The translations under genes were made by a program, and so were the position numbers. From NCBI RefSeq assembly GCF_002939865.1, contig NZ_MDEE01000007.1:80933-144932 (forward strand): a stretch of 64,000 nucleotides of DNA, read 5' to 3'. The notes below the pieces were generated by a model. That model was not told the origin of the DNA. It saw only the letters and a program-made list of their open reading frames with translations, and searched no databases. Below, piece after piece: positions 40,767 through 50,150 of this stretch. This stretch comes from Xanthomonas dyei. GTDB taxonomy: Bacteria; Pseudomonadota; Gammaproteobacteria; Xanthomonadales; Xanthomonadaceae. Within the stretch, counting starts at the first letter, position 1. Each line of letters begins with the position of its first letter.

Positions 40767-42791
40767 ATGACCAACCCGCTGCTCGACCTGTCTGGACTGC
40801 CGTCCTTCGATGCCATCCGCCCCGAACATGTGGGCCCGGCGATCGACCAACTGCTGGCCGAGGCGGAAGCGGCGGTGAAGGTGGCCGAGCAGGTCAGCCC
40901 GGTGAGCTGGAACAGCTTCGTGGTGCCGCTGGACGATGCCACCGAGCGGCTGTGGCGCGCGTGGGGGCAGGTCGGCCATCTGCAGGCGGTGATGAACACG
41001 CCCGAGCTACGCGAGGCCTACAACAGCAATCTGCCCAAGGTGAGCCGCTTCGGCAGCGCGCTGGGCCAGAACCTGGCCTTGTACGCGCAGTACAAGGCGC
41101 TGGCGCAATCGCCGGAAGCGGCCGATTACGATGAGGCACGCCGCAAGGTACTGGATAACGCGCTACGCGATTTCCGTCTGGGCGGCGCCGAGCTGGACGA
41201 CGAGGCCAAGGCGCGCTTTGCGCAGATCCAGGAAGAGCTGTCCGCGTTGGCGGCCAAGTTTTCGCAGAACGTGCTCGATGCCACCGACGCATGGTCGTAC
41301 GTCACCGAAGACCAGACGCAGTTGTCGGGGCTGCCGGCCGAAGTGATCGCCGCCGCCCGCGCTGCCGCAGAGAAAGATGGCGTCCCGGGCTGGAAGTTCA
41401 CCTTGCAGATGCCGTGCTATCTGCCGGTGCAGAGCGATGCCGACAGTCGCGACCTGCGCGCGCTGCTGTATCGCGCCAACGCCGAGCGCGCGTCCGAATT
41501 CGGCGATGCCGCGCTGGACAACAGCGCCAATATCGATCGCATTCTCGCCCTGCGCGCAGAGCTGGCGCAGCTGCTTGGGTTTGCCGGGTATGCCGACTAT
41601 TCGGTGGCCACCAAGATGGCGCAAAGCCCGGATGAAGTGATGGGCTTTCTGCGCGACCTGGCGGTGCGCGCCAAGCCATATGCGCAACGCGACCGCGCCG
41701 AACTCGAAGCCTTTGCGCGCGACGAACTTGGCCTGGACGAACTGCAGGCCTGGGACCTGGCCTACGTCAGCGAAAAGCTCAAGCAGGCGCGCTACAGCTT
41801 CTCCGAGCAGGAAGTGAAGCAGTATTTCACCGAGCCGAAAGTGTTGGCCGGCCTGTTCGATGTGATCCACAGCTTGTACGGCCTGCGCGTCAAGCCCGAC
41901 AGCGCGCCGGTCTGGCATGAGGATGTGCGTTTTTACCGGCTCGAAGATGCGCAAGGCGCGTTGGTCGGCCAGTTCTATCTGGATCTGTACGCGCGCGAAG
42001 GCAAGCGCGGTGGCGCGTGGATGGACGATTGCCGCAACCGCCGCGAGACCGCCAAGGGCGTGCAGACACCGCTGGTGTATCTGGTGTGCAACTTCGGCCG
42101 TGGCAGCGGCGATGCACCGGCCACGTTCCGGCATGGCGAAGTCACTACGCTGTTCCATGAAATGGGCCATGGCCTGCATCAGCTGCTCACGCGGATCGGC
42201 GAGCTGGGTGTGGCCGGGATCAACGGCGTGGAATGGGACGCGGTGGAATTGCCCAGCCAGTTCATGGAGAACTTCTGCTGGGAATGGGGGCGCGTACAGG
42301 CGATGACCGCGCACGTGCAGACCGGCGAGCCGCTGCCGCGCAACCTGTTCGACCGGCTGCTGGCCGCGCGCAATTTCCAGAGCGGCATGTTTACCGTGCG
42401 GCAGCTGGAATTCGCATTGTTCGACATGCAATTGCACAGCAGTTTCGACCCGGCTCAGGACAGCGTGCTACAGCTGATCGAACGCGTGCGCGATGAGGTC
42501 GCCGTCAATCGCCCGCCGGCGTGGAATCGCTTCCCGCATCAGTTCAGCCACATCTTTGCCGGCGGCTACGCGGCTGGTTACTACAGCTACAAATGGGCCG
42601 AAGTGCTCAGCGCCGACGCCTATGCCGCGTTCGAAGAAGCACCCGAGCAGGTGGCCGAGACCGGTGCGCGGTTCCGCGTTGAGGTGCTGTCGCGTGGCGG
42701 AAGCCGTAGCGCTGCCGACAACTTCCGCGCCTTCCGTGGTCGCGCGCCCAGCATCGATGCGCTGCTGCGGCATAACGGCATGGCGGGCTGA
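40767..42791 (+). CDS. prlC: Oligopeptidase A (M3 family)
   Basis: This 674-residue cytoplasmic zinc peptidase cleaves short peptides, including signal-peptide remnants. The zinc site HEMGH begins at His464, and the third ligand Glu lies about 25 residues further in GVEWDAVELPSQ. Full length and lack of a signal peptide fit PrlC/OpdA. It starts 97 bp after the PLP enzyme gene and ends at a hairpin. Confidence 0.95.
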   Translation: MTNPLLDLSGLPSFDAIRPEHVGPAIDQLLAEAEAAVKVAEQVSPVSWNSFVVPLDDATERLWRAWGQVGHLQAVMNTPELREAYNSNLPKVSRFGSALGQNLALYAQYKALAQSPEAADYDEARRKVLDNALRDFRLGGAELDDEAKARFAQIQEELSALAAKFSQNVLDATDAWSYVTEDQTQLSGLPAEVIAAARAAAEKDGVPGWKFTLQMPCYLPVQSDADSRDLRALLYRANAERASEFGDAALDNSANIDRILALRAELAQLLGFAGYADYSVATKMAQSPDEVMGFLRDLAVRAKPYAQRDRAELEAFARDELGLDELQAWDLAYVSEKLKQARYSFSEQEVKQYFTEPKVLAGLFDVIHSLYGLRVKPDSAPVWHEDVRFYRLEDAQGALVGQFYLDLYAREGKRGGAWMDDCRNRRETAKGVQTPLVYLVCNFGRGSGDAPATFRHGEVTTLFHEMGHGLHQLLTRIGELGVAGINGVEWDAVELPSQFMENFCWEWGRVQAMTAHVQTGEPLPRNLFDRLLAARNFQSGMFTVRQLEFALFDMQLHSSFDPAQDSVLQLIERVRDEVAVNRPPAWNRFPHQFSHIFAGGYAAGYYSYKWAEVLSADAYAAFEEAPEQVAETGARFRVEVLSRGGSRSAADNFRAFRGRAPSIDALLRHNGMAG

Positions 42792-42804
42792 GCGGGGCAG
42801 TCGC

Positions 42805-42828
42805 GCGCCTGCCATCGCTGGCAGGCGC
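42805..42828 (+). terminator. Hairpin after prlC
   Basis: A perfect 10-bp stem (42805-42814 with 42819-42828) around TCGC lies 13 bp after the stop. No T-tract follows. Confidence 0.6.
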
Positions 42829-42943
42829 TGCGTTCGCAGGGCATGCGTTCGCAGTTCAGTGAGGTGGATTGTCGTATAAGCGCAGCAGCGCGGTCACCCA
42901 GATGACCGATGCGCCACTGGATCAGCACATCAAGGAAAGTGCA

Positions 42944-43615
42944 ATGCAGCGACGTCTGTCATGGAGTGTGGTGGTGTTGATGGCCGCGGCGGTACCGGCC
43001 GCGGCGCAGCACGCCGGTCACGCCAGTAGTCTGGCTGGCCTGCGCGCAGGCCCAGGCGAGGAATACCGGCGTGTGGGCGAGGCCAGCGCCGGCAACGCGC
43101 TCACGGTCTATGGGTGCCTGAAGAACGGCAGATGGTGCGATGTGCGTGCGCCGGATGCGCGTGGCTGGATGCCTGCGCAAGCGATCGCGCTGGAGCGCGG
43201 CGATTTGAGCCGCGTGGTGCCGAAACTCGAGTTTTCGCTGGACGCGTATTGGGACGCGCATTACCGCGGCCGCGAATGGACCGTGGAGAGTGAGCGCGCG
43301 CTGTGGCGCGACCATTCACCCGGCAACTCGCCGGCGCTGGAAGTGCTTGCGCCCGGTGAGGGCCTGCCGCAAGCCGGCGACCCCTCCATCGCAAGACGCG
43401 TCAAACAGGAGACACGCGTAAACACCGAGCGGACCAACCGCGAGCGAGCCGAGATCGATGCGGCCAGGAGCTTGCAGTTCAAGCGCGATCAGGCCCGGAC
43501 GGCGTGCCGCAGCAGGCAGCGCGCACAAGAGCAGAGCGCTGCCAGGGACGCGAAGGGCCAGCCCGCCAGCAGCGGGACCTCGATGGAAGATTGCGACCGC
43601 TTGCGGGACGAATAA
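42944..43615 (+). CDS. Secreted SH3-like domain protein
   Basis: The 223-residue protein has a signal peptide (about residues 1-22, AAAQ). A bacterial SH3 domain follows (about 25-85: LAGLRAGPGEEYRRVGEASAG, GCLKNGRWCDVRAPDARGWM), a fold that often binds peptidoglycan. The C-terminal third is charged, probably helical (KQETRVNTERTNRERAEID), with two cysteines. AAGGAAA stands 6 bp before ATG 42944. The role is unknown. Confidence 0.75.
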   Translation: MQRRLSWSVVVLMAAAVPAAAQHAGHASSLAGLRAGPGEEYRRVGEASAGNALTVYGCLKNGRWCDVRAPDARGWMPAQAIALERGDLSRVVPKLEFSLDAYWDAHYRGREWTVESERALWRDHSPGNSPALEVLAPGEGLPQAGDPSIARRVKQETRVNTERTNRERAEIDAARSLQFKRDQARTACRSRQRAQEQSAARDAKGQPASSGTSMEDCDRLRDE

Positions 43616-43847
43616 GACACCGCACCTGCGCCTTGGCGCAGGGCGGTAACGCGTGATTGCACGTCGCTGCTTTCACATAGGCATGTCGTCAACATGCGTG
43701 CTGGCAACGCTGTTCTGTCGCATCGCGGTTGCTTGAAGTTGCACCGCCCGTCTTCCACTGATGGACCCCTTGCACGGCGCGGACACGGATCGACTCTCCG
43801 TACCCGCGTGGCTGCACAACGCGATTACACGCGTTTGCATGCAGCCA

Positions 43848-45056
43848 TCACGCCCGCCCGAACACCAGGGTGCCGTTGGTCCCGCCAAAGCCGAAGCTGT
43901 TGGACATCACCGTGTTCAAGGTCGCTTCCTGTGTCTGCCGCAGGATCGGGAAGCCTTCGGCGCGCGGGTCGAGTTCGTCGATATGCGCCGAGCCGGCCAT
44001 GAAGCCATCGCGCAACATCAGCAGGCTGTAGATCGCCTCGTGCACGCTGGCTGCGCCCAGCGAATGACCGGACAGCGCCTTGGTCGACGACAGCGGCGGC
44101 ACGTTGTCGCCGAACACCGCGCGCACTGCGCCCAGCTCGGTGACATCGCCCAGCGGTGTCGAGGTGCCGTGCGTGTTGAGGTAATCGATCGGGCGATCCA
44201 GCCCCTGCATGGCCATGTGCATGCAGCGCACCGCGCCTTCGCCGCTGGGCGCCACCATGTCCGCACCATCGGAGGTCACGCCATAGCCGAGCAGCTCGGC
44301 ATGGATGCGTGCGCCGCGTGCGACGGCGTGGTCGTAGTCTTCCAGCACCAACATGCCGCCGCCGCTACCGATGACGAAGCCATCGCGCTGCGCATCGTAC
44401 GGGCGCGAGGCCACTGCCGGGCGATCGTTGAAGCCGGTGGACAGCGCGCCCATCGCATCGAACATCACGCTCATGGTCCAGTGCAGTTCTTCGCCGCCGC
44501 CGGCGAACATCACATCCTGCGCGCCGTGCCGGATCAGATCCGCCGCCGCGCCGATGCAATGCGCCGAGGTCGCGCAGGCGGCCGACAGCGAATAGCTCAG
44601 GCCGCGGATCTTGAACGCGGTGGCCAGCGAGGCCGACACCGCCGAGCACATGGTGCGCGGCACCATGTACGGGCCCACCTTGCGCACGCCGCGGTTGCGC
44701 AGCAGATCGGCGGTTTCCACCTGCCATTGGCTGGACCCGCCGCCGGAACCGGCGATTACGCCGGTGCGCACATCGCTAACCTGTTCGGCGCTCAGGCCCG
44801 CATCGGCAATCGCATCGCGCATGGCCAGATACGCGTACGCGCAGGCGTCGCCCATGAAGCGTTTGAGCTTGCGGTCGATCAGTGCTTCCAGATCCAGCGT
44901 GACTGCGCCGCCCACCTGGCTGCGCAGACCGGCCTCGGCATGGTCGGGCAGGGCGGTGATGCCGGAGCGGCTTTCGCGCAATGCGATGGAGACGGTGTCC
45001 AGGTCATTGCCCAGACACGAATTGATGCCCATTCCGGTGACGACGACACGACGCAT
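43848..45056 (-). CDS. fabB: 3-oxoacyl-ACP synthase I
   Basis: The 402-residue condensing enzyme elongates unsaturated fatty acids. The catalytic triad is visible: Cys161 in SAACATSAH, His296 in NTHGTST, His331 in SGHSLGAAS. Its ATG overlaps the fabA stop by one base, so the fabAB pair is co-translated. Confidence 0.97.
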   Translation of the reverse strand: MRRVVVTGMGINSCLGNDLDTVSIALRESRSGITALPDHAEAGLRSQVGGAVTLDLEALIDRKLKRFMGDACAYAYLAMRDAIADAGLSAEQVSDVRTGVIAGSGGGSSQWQVETADLLRNRGVRKVGPYMVPRTMCSAVSASLATAFKIRGLSYSLSAACATSAHCIGAAADLIRHGAQDVMFAGGGEELHWTMSVMFDAMGALSTGFNDRPAVASRPYDAQRDGFVIGSGGGMLVLEDYDHAVARGARIHAELLGYGVTSDGADMVAPSGEGAVRCMHMAMQGLDRPIDYLNTHGTSTPLGDVTELGAVRAVFGDNVPPLSSTKALSGHSLGAASVHEAIYSLLMLRDGFMAGSAHIDELDPRAEGFPILRQTQEATLNTVMSNSFGFGGTNGTLVFGRA

Positions 45057-45571
45057 CAGAAGTTCTCCGTCGAAGTGAACATGCCCACGCGCAGATCCTT
45101 GGCGGTATAGATTTCGCGCCCGTCCACCAGCATGCGCGCATCGGTCTGCGCCATCACCAGCTTGCGGTTGATCACGCGGCTCACATCGATCTCATAGCTC
45201 ACCAGCTTGGCGCTGGGCAGCACCTGGCCGGTGAACTTGACCTCCCCGCAACCCAGCGCGCGGCCGCGGCCTGCAGCGCCGATCCAGGTCAGGAAGAAGC
45301 CGGTCAGCTGCCACATCGCATCCAGCCCCAGGCAACCGGGCATCACCGGGTCGCCGATGAAATGGCAACCGAAAAACCACAGGTCGGGGCGCACATCCAG
45401 CTCGGCGCGAATCACGCCCTTGCCGTGCGCGCCGCCGGTGTCGCTGATCTCGGTGATGCGGTCGAACATCAGCATCGGGTCGTTCGGCAGCCTGCCGCTG
45501 TCGGGTCCGAACAATTCACCGCGCGCGCTGGCCAGCAATTGGTCGCGCGAATACGCACTTTGACGAGTCAT
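45056..45571 (-). CDS. fabA: 3-hydroxydecanoyl-ACP dehydratase/isomerase
   Basis: The 171-residue enzyme introduces the double bond in anaerobic unsaturated fatty-acid synthesis. The active-site pair is His70 ([14 protein letters not shown]) and Asp84 (LGLDAMWQ), at the same positions as in E. coli. ATG 45571 follows GGAAACGTTTG; the frame is open 22 codons further, but that part has no conserved look. Promoter and possibly operators lie in the 376-bp gap shared with dinB. Confidence 0.97.
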   Translation of the reverse strand: MTRQSAYSRDQLLASARGELFGPDSGRLPNDPMLMFDRITEISDTGGAHGKGVIRAELDVRPDLWFFGCHFIGDPVMPGCLGLDAMWQLTGFFLTWIGAAGRGRALGCGEVKFTGQVLPSAKLVSYEIDVSRVINRKLVMAQTDARMLVDGREIYTAKDLRVGMFTSTENF

Positions 45572-45723
45572 CACAAACGTTTCCTGCAAGGAGCGAATGG
45601 CGAAGCCGGCAAGGGTGCATGAGCCGGCGCGGTTCAATCAAACGTTTTATCCGTACGCATGCGTGCTGTTTTCAGCCGATTGCGTGGTGCGGCGCGCGAT
45701 GTGGTGCATGGGCACCTCGCGTC

Positions 45724-45791
45724 TGCGCACGCAGGCCGGTTGCGCACGCAGGCCGGTCGTGACCAACGGCCGGTCGTGACCAACGGCCGGA
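45724..45791. repeat. 17-bp-period tandem array between fabA and dinB
   Basis: Four adjacent 17-mers make up the array. Units 1 and 2 are identical (TGCGCACGCAGGCCGGT), and units 3 and 4 are identical but for the last base (CGTGACCAACGGCCGGT/A). All four share the GGCCGG end. The array lies 153-220 bp upstream of fabA and about 157 bp before dinB. Confidence 0.88.
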
Positions 45792-45947
45792 TTAGGTGCG
45801 GCGCCATGAGCATCCAGAGCGATGGCGAAGACAAGAACTGCCGGCGGTCGCGCCCGTTTCGCGCCGCTTTGCCGTGAGTACTGGATCAAGGCGTGAGACG
45901 CGGCTGCCTTATCATGGCCGCATCCTGAGTGGAGAGACCCCAGCTTG

Positions 45948-47027
45948 ATGCGCAAGATCGTGCACGTGGACATGGATGCGTTCTACGCGTCCGTGGAGCA
46001 ACGTGACGATCCCGGCCTGCGCGGCAAGCCGGTGGTGGTTGCCTGGCGCGGCGCGCGCTCGGTGGTCTGCGCCGCCTCCTACGAAGCACGCACCTTCGGC
46101 ATCCGCTCGGCGATGCCGGCGCTACGTGCAGAACGGCTCTGCCCGGATGCGGTGTTCGTGCCGCCGGATTTTGCGCGTTACAAGGCGGTGTCGCGGCAGG
46201 TGCGCGAGATCTTTCATCGGCATACCGATCTGGTCGAGCCGTTGTCGCTGGACGAAGCCTATCTGGACGTCACGCACGCCAAGACCGGCATGCTGCTGGC
46301 CACCGAAATCGCGCAACTGATCCGCACCCAGATCCGCGACGAAACCGGGCTCACCGCATCGGCCGGCATCGCGCCGAACAAGTTCCTGGCCAAGATCGCC
46401 TCGGACTGGCGCAAGCCCGATGGCCAGTTCGTCATCGCACCCAGTCGCGTGGATGCGTTCCTGCTGCCGCTCAAGGTCAATCGCATCCCAGGCGTGGGCA
46501 AGGTGATGGACGGCAAGCTGGCGGCGTTGGGCATCGTCACTGTGGCCGATCTGCGACTGCGTCCGCTGGAAGAATTGCAGGCGCATTTCGGCAGTTTCGG
46601 ACACAGCCTGTATCGCCGCGCGCGCGGCATCGACGACCGCCCGGTGGAGCCGGATCAGGAAGTGCAGTCGGTCTCTTCGGAAGACACCTTCAGCGAGGAT
46701 CTGGCGCTCGATGCACTGGACCCGCACATCCTGCGCCTGGCCGAAAAAACCTGGCTCGCCACGCGGCGCACCGAACGGATCGGGCGCACGGTGGTGCTGA
46801 AGCTGAAGACCTCGAACTTTCGCATCCTGACCCGTTCGTACACGCCGGAGCAGCCGCCGGCTTCCTTTGATGCATTGGCGCAGATTGCGCTGGCACTGAC
46901 CAAGCGCGTGGAGCTGCCCGACGACACGCGCTATCGCCTGGTCGGTGTCGGGCTGAGCGGTTTCAGCGATGCCGAAGAGGGCGCGGTGCAGGGCGAGTTG
47001 TTCGGCGAGATGCCGCAGGCGCAGTGA
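45948..47027 (+). CDS. dinB: DNA polymerase IV
   Basis: This 359-residue Y-family translesion polymerase has catalytic carboxylates Asp8 in VDMDAFYASVE and Asp102-Glu103 in SLDEAYLDVT. A thumb with two helix-hairpin-helix stretches (NRIPGVGKVMDGKLAALGI) follows, and the little-finger domain starts near residue 235. The C-terminal QGELFGEM looks like a beta-clamp-binding motif (QxxLF). ATG 45948 is used; a TTG one codon upstream is possible. No LexA box is evident. Confidence 0.95.
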   Translation: MRKIVHVDMDAFYASVEQRDDPGLRGKPVVVAWRGARSVVCAASYEARTFGIRSAMPALRAERLCPDAVFVPPDFARYKAVSRQVREIFHRHTDLVEPLSLDEAYLDVTHAKTGMLLATEIAQLIRTQIRDETGLTASAGIAPNKFLAKIASDWRKPDGQFVIAPSRVDAFLLPLKVNRIPGVGKVMDGKLAALGIVTVADLRLRPLEELQAHFGSFGHSLYRRARGIDDRPVEPDQEVQSVSSEDTFSEDLALDALDPHILRLAEKTWLATRRTERIGRTVVLKLKTSNFRILTRSYTPEQPPASFDALAQIALALTKRVELPDDTRYRLVGVGLSGFSDAEEGAVQGELFGEMPQAQ

Positions 47028-47058
47028 GTGCGACGTCGTGCCTGCGATGCCGTGTGGT

Positions 47059-47201
47059 AGAGCAGCCACCAAAACGACTGTGCTCACCGCCGGGCGGGCG
47101 TAGCCGGTGTTCGGTGCGGCATTACCACGCGAGCACTCCGGGTCTGAGCGCGCCGTCCACCCACACCTGACGACTGCTCGCTACGTTGTGGTAGCCGTCC
47201 T
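47059..47201. repeat. 143-bp dispersed element, copy 3
   Basis: Left end AGAGCAGCCACCAA (47059) faces right end TTGTGGTAGCCGTCCT (to 47201). Interior landmarks are CGACTGTGCTCACCGCC, GGCGGGCG, CACTCCGG and CTGACGACTGCTCGCTACG, close to copy 1. Where the left end reads CCACC instead of TAACA, the right end reads GGTAG instead of GTTAG, which largely keeps the pairing. It begins 32 bp after dinB. Confidence 0.8.
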
Positions 47202-47314
47202 CAGCCTGATGCATGCAGCGATGACGGCAGCACGCATCTTGACCGCGCACGCTGACGCGCTCTGAATCCAGCCGCTCGTACACTGCAGGCCGCTCCCCCA
47301 ACGAGGCGTTGTGC

Positions 47315-47965
47315 ATGTTTCCGTATCCGCTGGTGATCTTCGACCTGGACGGCACGCTGGTGGACAGCGCACCCAATATCGCCGAAGCGCTCAACGCCAC
47401 CTTGCACGAACTCGGGTTGCAGCAGTTCAGCGAGGCGACGATTCGTGGCTGGATCGGTGAGGGCGTGCACGTGCTGCTTGCCACTGCCTTGCGCGAAGCC
47501 GGCGGCACGCACGATGCCGATACCGCGATGCCGGTGATGATGCGTCACTACGAAGCCAGCCTGCTGCATAACCCGCAGCTCTATCCCGGTGTCGGCGAGG
47601 CCTTGGTTGGCCTGCGCGAGGCCGGCGCCACGCTGGCGTTGTGCACCAACAAACCATCGCGGTTCATCGCGCCGCTGCTGGAGCATCTGGGCATCGCTGC
47701 GCACTTCAGCAGCGTACTCGGTGGCGATTCGCTGCCGCAGCGCAAGCCCGATGCCGCGCCGCTGCTGCACCTGGCCAGGCAATTCCAGCACGCACCGCAG
47801 CAGTGCCTGATGGTTGGCGATTCGGCCACCGATGCGGCCGCCGCAAACGCAGCGGCAATGCCCTTGGCGATGGTGTGCTACGGCTATCTGCGCGGCTTCG
47901 ACGTGCACAGCTCCGGCGCGGTGGCGGTCATGGATGACATGCGCGAGCTGCTGGCATTGACCTAG
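47315..47965 (+). CDS. gph: Phosphoglycolate phosphatase
   Basis: The 216-residue HAD hydrolase has nucleophile Asp10 and acid-base Asp12 in FDLDGTLVDS, motif II CTNKP, Lys in QRKPDAAP, and motif IV VGDSATDAAAAN. Phosphoglycolate from DNA repair is the usual substrate, and dinB lies just upstream. ATG 47315 has GAGG 8 bp before it; a TTG two codons upstream is less likely. Confidence 0.88.
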   Translation: MFPYPLVIFDLDGTLVDSAPNIAEALNATLHELGLQQFSEATIRGWIGEGVHVLLATALREAGGTHDADTAMPVMMRHYEASLLHNPQLYPGVGEALVGLREAGATLALCTNKPSRFIAPLLEHLGIAAHFSSVLGGDSLPQRKPDAAPLLHLARQFQHAPQQCLMVGDSATDAAAANAAAMPLAMVCYGYLRGFDVHSSGAVAVMDDMRELLALT

Positions 47966-48106
47966 AGCGACCGACAAAGAGACTGCGCGGCTGCCAGGCG
48001 GACGTGATCGGTGATCGGTGCAGTGCGTCCTGTTTCCGTCCTGCGGTTCTAAGCGTAGCGTCCGCATCCAACCGACGATCGCTTCGTAGATGCTGTTAGC
48101 TGCGTT
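47964..48106. repeat. 143-bp dispersed element, copy 4 (diverged)
   Basis: It starts inside the gph stop codon with AGAGCGACCGACAA and ends near TGCTGTTAGCTGCGT. Interior landmarks are GACTGCGC, GCCAGGCGGACG and CGACGATCGCTTCGTA. It is the most diverged copy; the exact right end is uncertain by a few bases. Confidence 0.6.
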
Positions 48107-48250
48107 TGGTGTTTGGCGCGACGCGACAACGCGGTCGACAGCGGAGTGGGTGCGCTGGCTGGAGTTCGCAGCGGGGGTTTTGCGTGGTGTGCCGCCGACG
48201 TTGCGACCAAGCGCTGCGCGCAACGCGCGCAGCCATCGTGTCGGGCGCTA

Positions 48251-48290
48251 CCGCACGGCGCCGATACCAACCGCACGGCGCCGATACCAA
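48251..48290. repeat. Perfect 20-bp tandem duplication
   Basis: A 20-bp unit beginning CCGCACGGCGCC and ending GATACCAA is present twice with no spacer, 34 bp beyond the stop of the TfoX-type gene. The two units are identical, so the duplication is recent. Confidence 0.93.
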
Positions 48291-48323
48291 AAGATGCAGC
48301 GGCGCTCCACCCATGGTGTGCGC

Positions 48324-48716
48324 TCAATCCTCGCGGGTCTGGCTCGGGTCCGCAGCGTCATCGTGTCCTTCGAGCATGTCGCCATGCGTATCGTCGTTGT
48401 CCGCCCGCGCGTAGTGCACGGTTTCCACCGGCCCGGCGACCGCGCGACCGCGCACCGGCAACAGCGCACTGGCCGCTTCGTATTCGGCCAGCAAGGCATG
48501 CCGACGCGCTTCCGGTACGTCCTGCCAATGGCAATCGGTCAAGGCGCCTTCCAGCGAATACAGCAGATTGAGGCTGGGTCTGAAACCGGCGCGGCGCACT
48601 TTGACGAAGGCGCCCACCGCGCCCACCGCCTGCAGATCCTGCTGCGTACGCAAACCCACCTGGCGCAGCCACGCCGCACTTTTCGGGCCGATGTTGCGCA
48701 GCCGTTCGGTGGTCAC
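48324..48716 (-). CDS. TfoX C-terminal-domain protein
   Basis: The 130-residue protein matches the C-terminal helical domain of TfoX/Sxy: TERLRNIGPKSAAWLRQVGL, then DLQAVGAVGAFVKVRRAG, then LNLLYSLEGALTDCHWQDVP. The N-terminal TfoX domain is missing, as in a group of stand-alone TfoX_C proteins. The GTG at 48716 overlaps the stop of the upstream GAF gene (GTGA), which supports this start and co-translation. TfoX proteins influence competence; a role for this short form is not shown. An acidic tail (DDTHGDMLEGHDD) follows. Confidence 0.8.
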   Translation of the reverse strand: MTTERLRNIGPKSAAWLRQVGLRTQQDLQAVGAVGAFVKVRRAGFRPSLNLLYSLEGALTDCHWQDVPEARRHALLAEYEAASALLPVRGRAVAGPVETVHYARADNDDTHGDMLEGHDDAADPSQTRED

Positions 48717-49195
48717 GTCAACGCGCCGACGAAAATTTGCGCAATGGCTTCCAGGCCTTGCTGATCGTCGGCGTCGAAGCGATCCAGCTCCGGGCTGTCC
48801 AGATCCAGCACGCCGATCAAGGTCTCGCCCTTGACCAAAGGAATCACCAGCTCCGAGCGCGACGCCGAATCGCAGGCGATATGCCCCGGAAACGCGTCCA
48901 CGTCGGCAATGCGCTGGCTCTGTCGGGTGCTGGCGGCCGCACCGCACACGCCCTTGTCCAGCGGAATGCGCACGCAGGCCGGCAAGCCCTGGAACGGCCC
49001 CACCACCAGCTCGCGGCCATCGTAGAAATAGAAGCCGGCCCAGTTGAGCGACGGCAGCGAATTGAAGATCAGTGCGGCCAGATTGGCGGCATTGGCGATC
49101 CGATCCGGCTCGCCGTGCACCAGGGCCTGGGCCTGGGCGGTGAGCTGGGCATATTGTTCCGGCTTGCTGCCGGTGAGCGACGAGGTGGCGAACAT
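48713..49195 (-). CDS. msrC: Free methionine-(R)-sulfoxide reductase
   Basis: The 160-residue GAF-domain enzyme repairs free Met-R-sulfoxide with thioredoxin. The three conserved cysteines are Cys74 (LPACVRI), Cys84 (KGVCGAA) and Cys108 (IACDSAS), with the same spacing as Cys84/94/118 in the E. coli enzyme. It is the first gene of a two-gene unit with the TfoX-type gene. Confidence 0.9.
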   Translation of the reverse strand: MFATSSLTGSKPEQYAQLTAQAQALVHGEPDRIANAANLAALIFNSLPSLNWAGFYFYDGRELVVGPFQGLPACVRIPLDKGVCGAAASTRQSQRIADVDAFPGHIACDSASRSELVIPLVKGETLIGVLDLDSPELDRFDADDQQGLEAIAQIFVGALT

Positions 49196-49312
49196 GGCAG
49201 AAGTTTAGCAGCGGCCATCCGCAGCGGCATTGCGACTCAGCCGCGCGTTCGGATCCGCACGTTATGCTGCCCGCCCTCTCGGCAATGGCGGCCCGGCCGC
49301 AGGATCGAACGC

Positions 49313-49987
49313 ATGCAGCACCCGGCGTTGTACGTCACCGGCACCGACACCGGCATCGGCAAGACCATGGGCAGCACGGCGTTGCTGCATGCGCTACGCG
49401 CGCGCGGCCACACCGCGGTGGGGATGAAGCCGGTCGCCAGTGGCTGCGAACAAACGCCGGATGGCTGGCGCAATGAAGACGCGCTGGCGCTGCAGGCGGC
49501 CAGCGACCCGCAACCGGATTACGCCACCCTCAACCCGTACGCCTTGCCCGCACCGCTGGCACCGGAGCTGGCTGCTGCCGATGTCGGCGTGACCCTGTCG
49601 CTGGACCCGATCGCCCGCGCCTTTGCGCAATTGCGTCGCCAGGCCGGGGTGGTGGTGGTCGAAGGTGTCGGCGGCTGGGCTGCGCCGCTCAGCGCCGATC
49701 TGGACCAGGCCGATCTGGTGCGCGCGCTGCAACTGCCGGTGGTGCTGGTGGTCGGCGTGCGGCTGGGCTGCATCAACCACGCGCGCCTGACTGCCGCCGC
49801 CATCGCCGCCGACGGGCTGGAATGCATCGGCTGGATCGCCAACGAAATCGACCCGCAGATGGAGCGCGTCGAAGAGAACATCCAGATGTTGCACCAGCGG
49901 CTGTCGATGCCGTGCTGGGGGCGGATCCGCTGGCGCCCGGGCGCCGATGCCGCCAGCCAGGCGCAGGAGCTGCGGCTACCTATTTAG
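49313..49987 (+). CDS. bioD: Dethiobiotin synthetase
   Basis: The 224-residue ATP-dependent enzyme closes the ureido ring of dethiobiotin. The P-loop GTDTGIGKT is at residues 10-18, followed by MKPVASGC and the DAPA-binding VEGVGGWAAPLS. Start ATG 49313 has AGGA 8 bp upstream; the long frame before it is antisense to msrC. Other bio genes are not adjacent. Confidence 0.95.
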   Translation: MQHPALYVTGTDTGIGKTMGSTALLHALRARGHTAVGMKPVASGCEQTPDGWRNEDALALQAASDPQPDYATLNPYALPAPLAPELAAADVGVTLSLDPIARAFAQLRRQAGVVVVEGVGGWAAPLSADLDQADLVRALQLPVVLVVGVRLGCINHARLTAAAIAADGLECIGWIANEIDPQMERVEENIQMLHQRLSMPCWGRIRWRPGADAASQAQELRLPI

Positions 49988-50061
49988 CCGCGCCGGCCGC
50001 AAACACGGCAGTGCCACTCGCCGCGCGCAAGCCGCGGCGACAGATGGCCGGCAAACGCACA

Positions 50062-50097
50062 ATAAAAAAGCCCGACAGAGGGAGGGATCTGTCGGGC
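50062..50097 (-). terminator. Intrinsic terminator of the phasin gene
   Basis: On the minus strand a perfect 9-bp stem (50089-50097 with 50070-50078) is followed by TTTTTTATT. It lies about 55 bp beyond the phasin stop and faces bioD. Confidence 0.88.
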
Positions 50098-50150
50098 CGG
50101 ATTGCATGGGGGGAGGGACCCATGCAAAGACGCTGAATTTTTGGTGGCGG

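Noticed and set aside
42869..42943. Upstream extension of the SH3-like protein to 42869
   Set aside because: The extension spoils the signal peptide, and AAGGAAA stands 6 bp before the ATG at 42944.
43625..43642. CCTGCGCC-TT-GGCGCAGG palindrome after the SH3-like gene as an operator
   Set aside because: It lies 10 bp after a stop codon between convergent genes, so it is more simply a weak terminator or random GC palindrome; too little to list as a feature.
45724..45791. Short CRISPR-like array
   Set aside because: The units are directly adjacent with no spacers and no cas genes are present.
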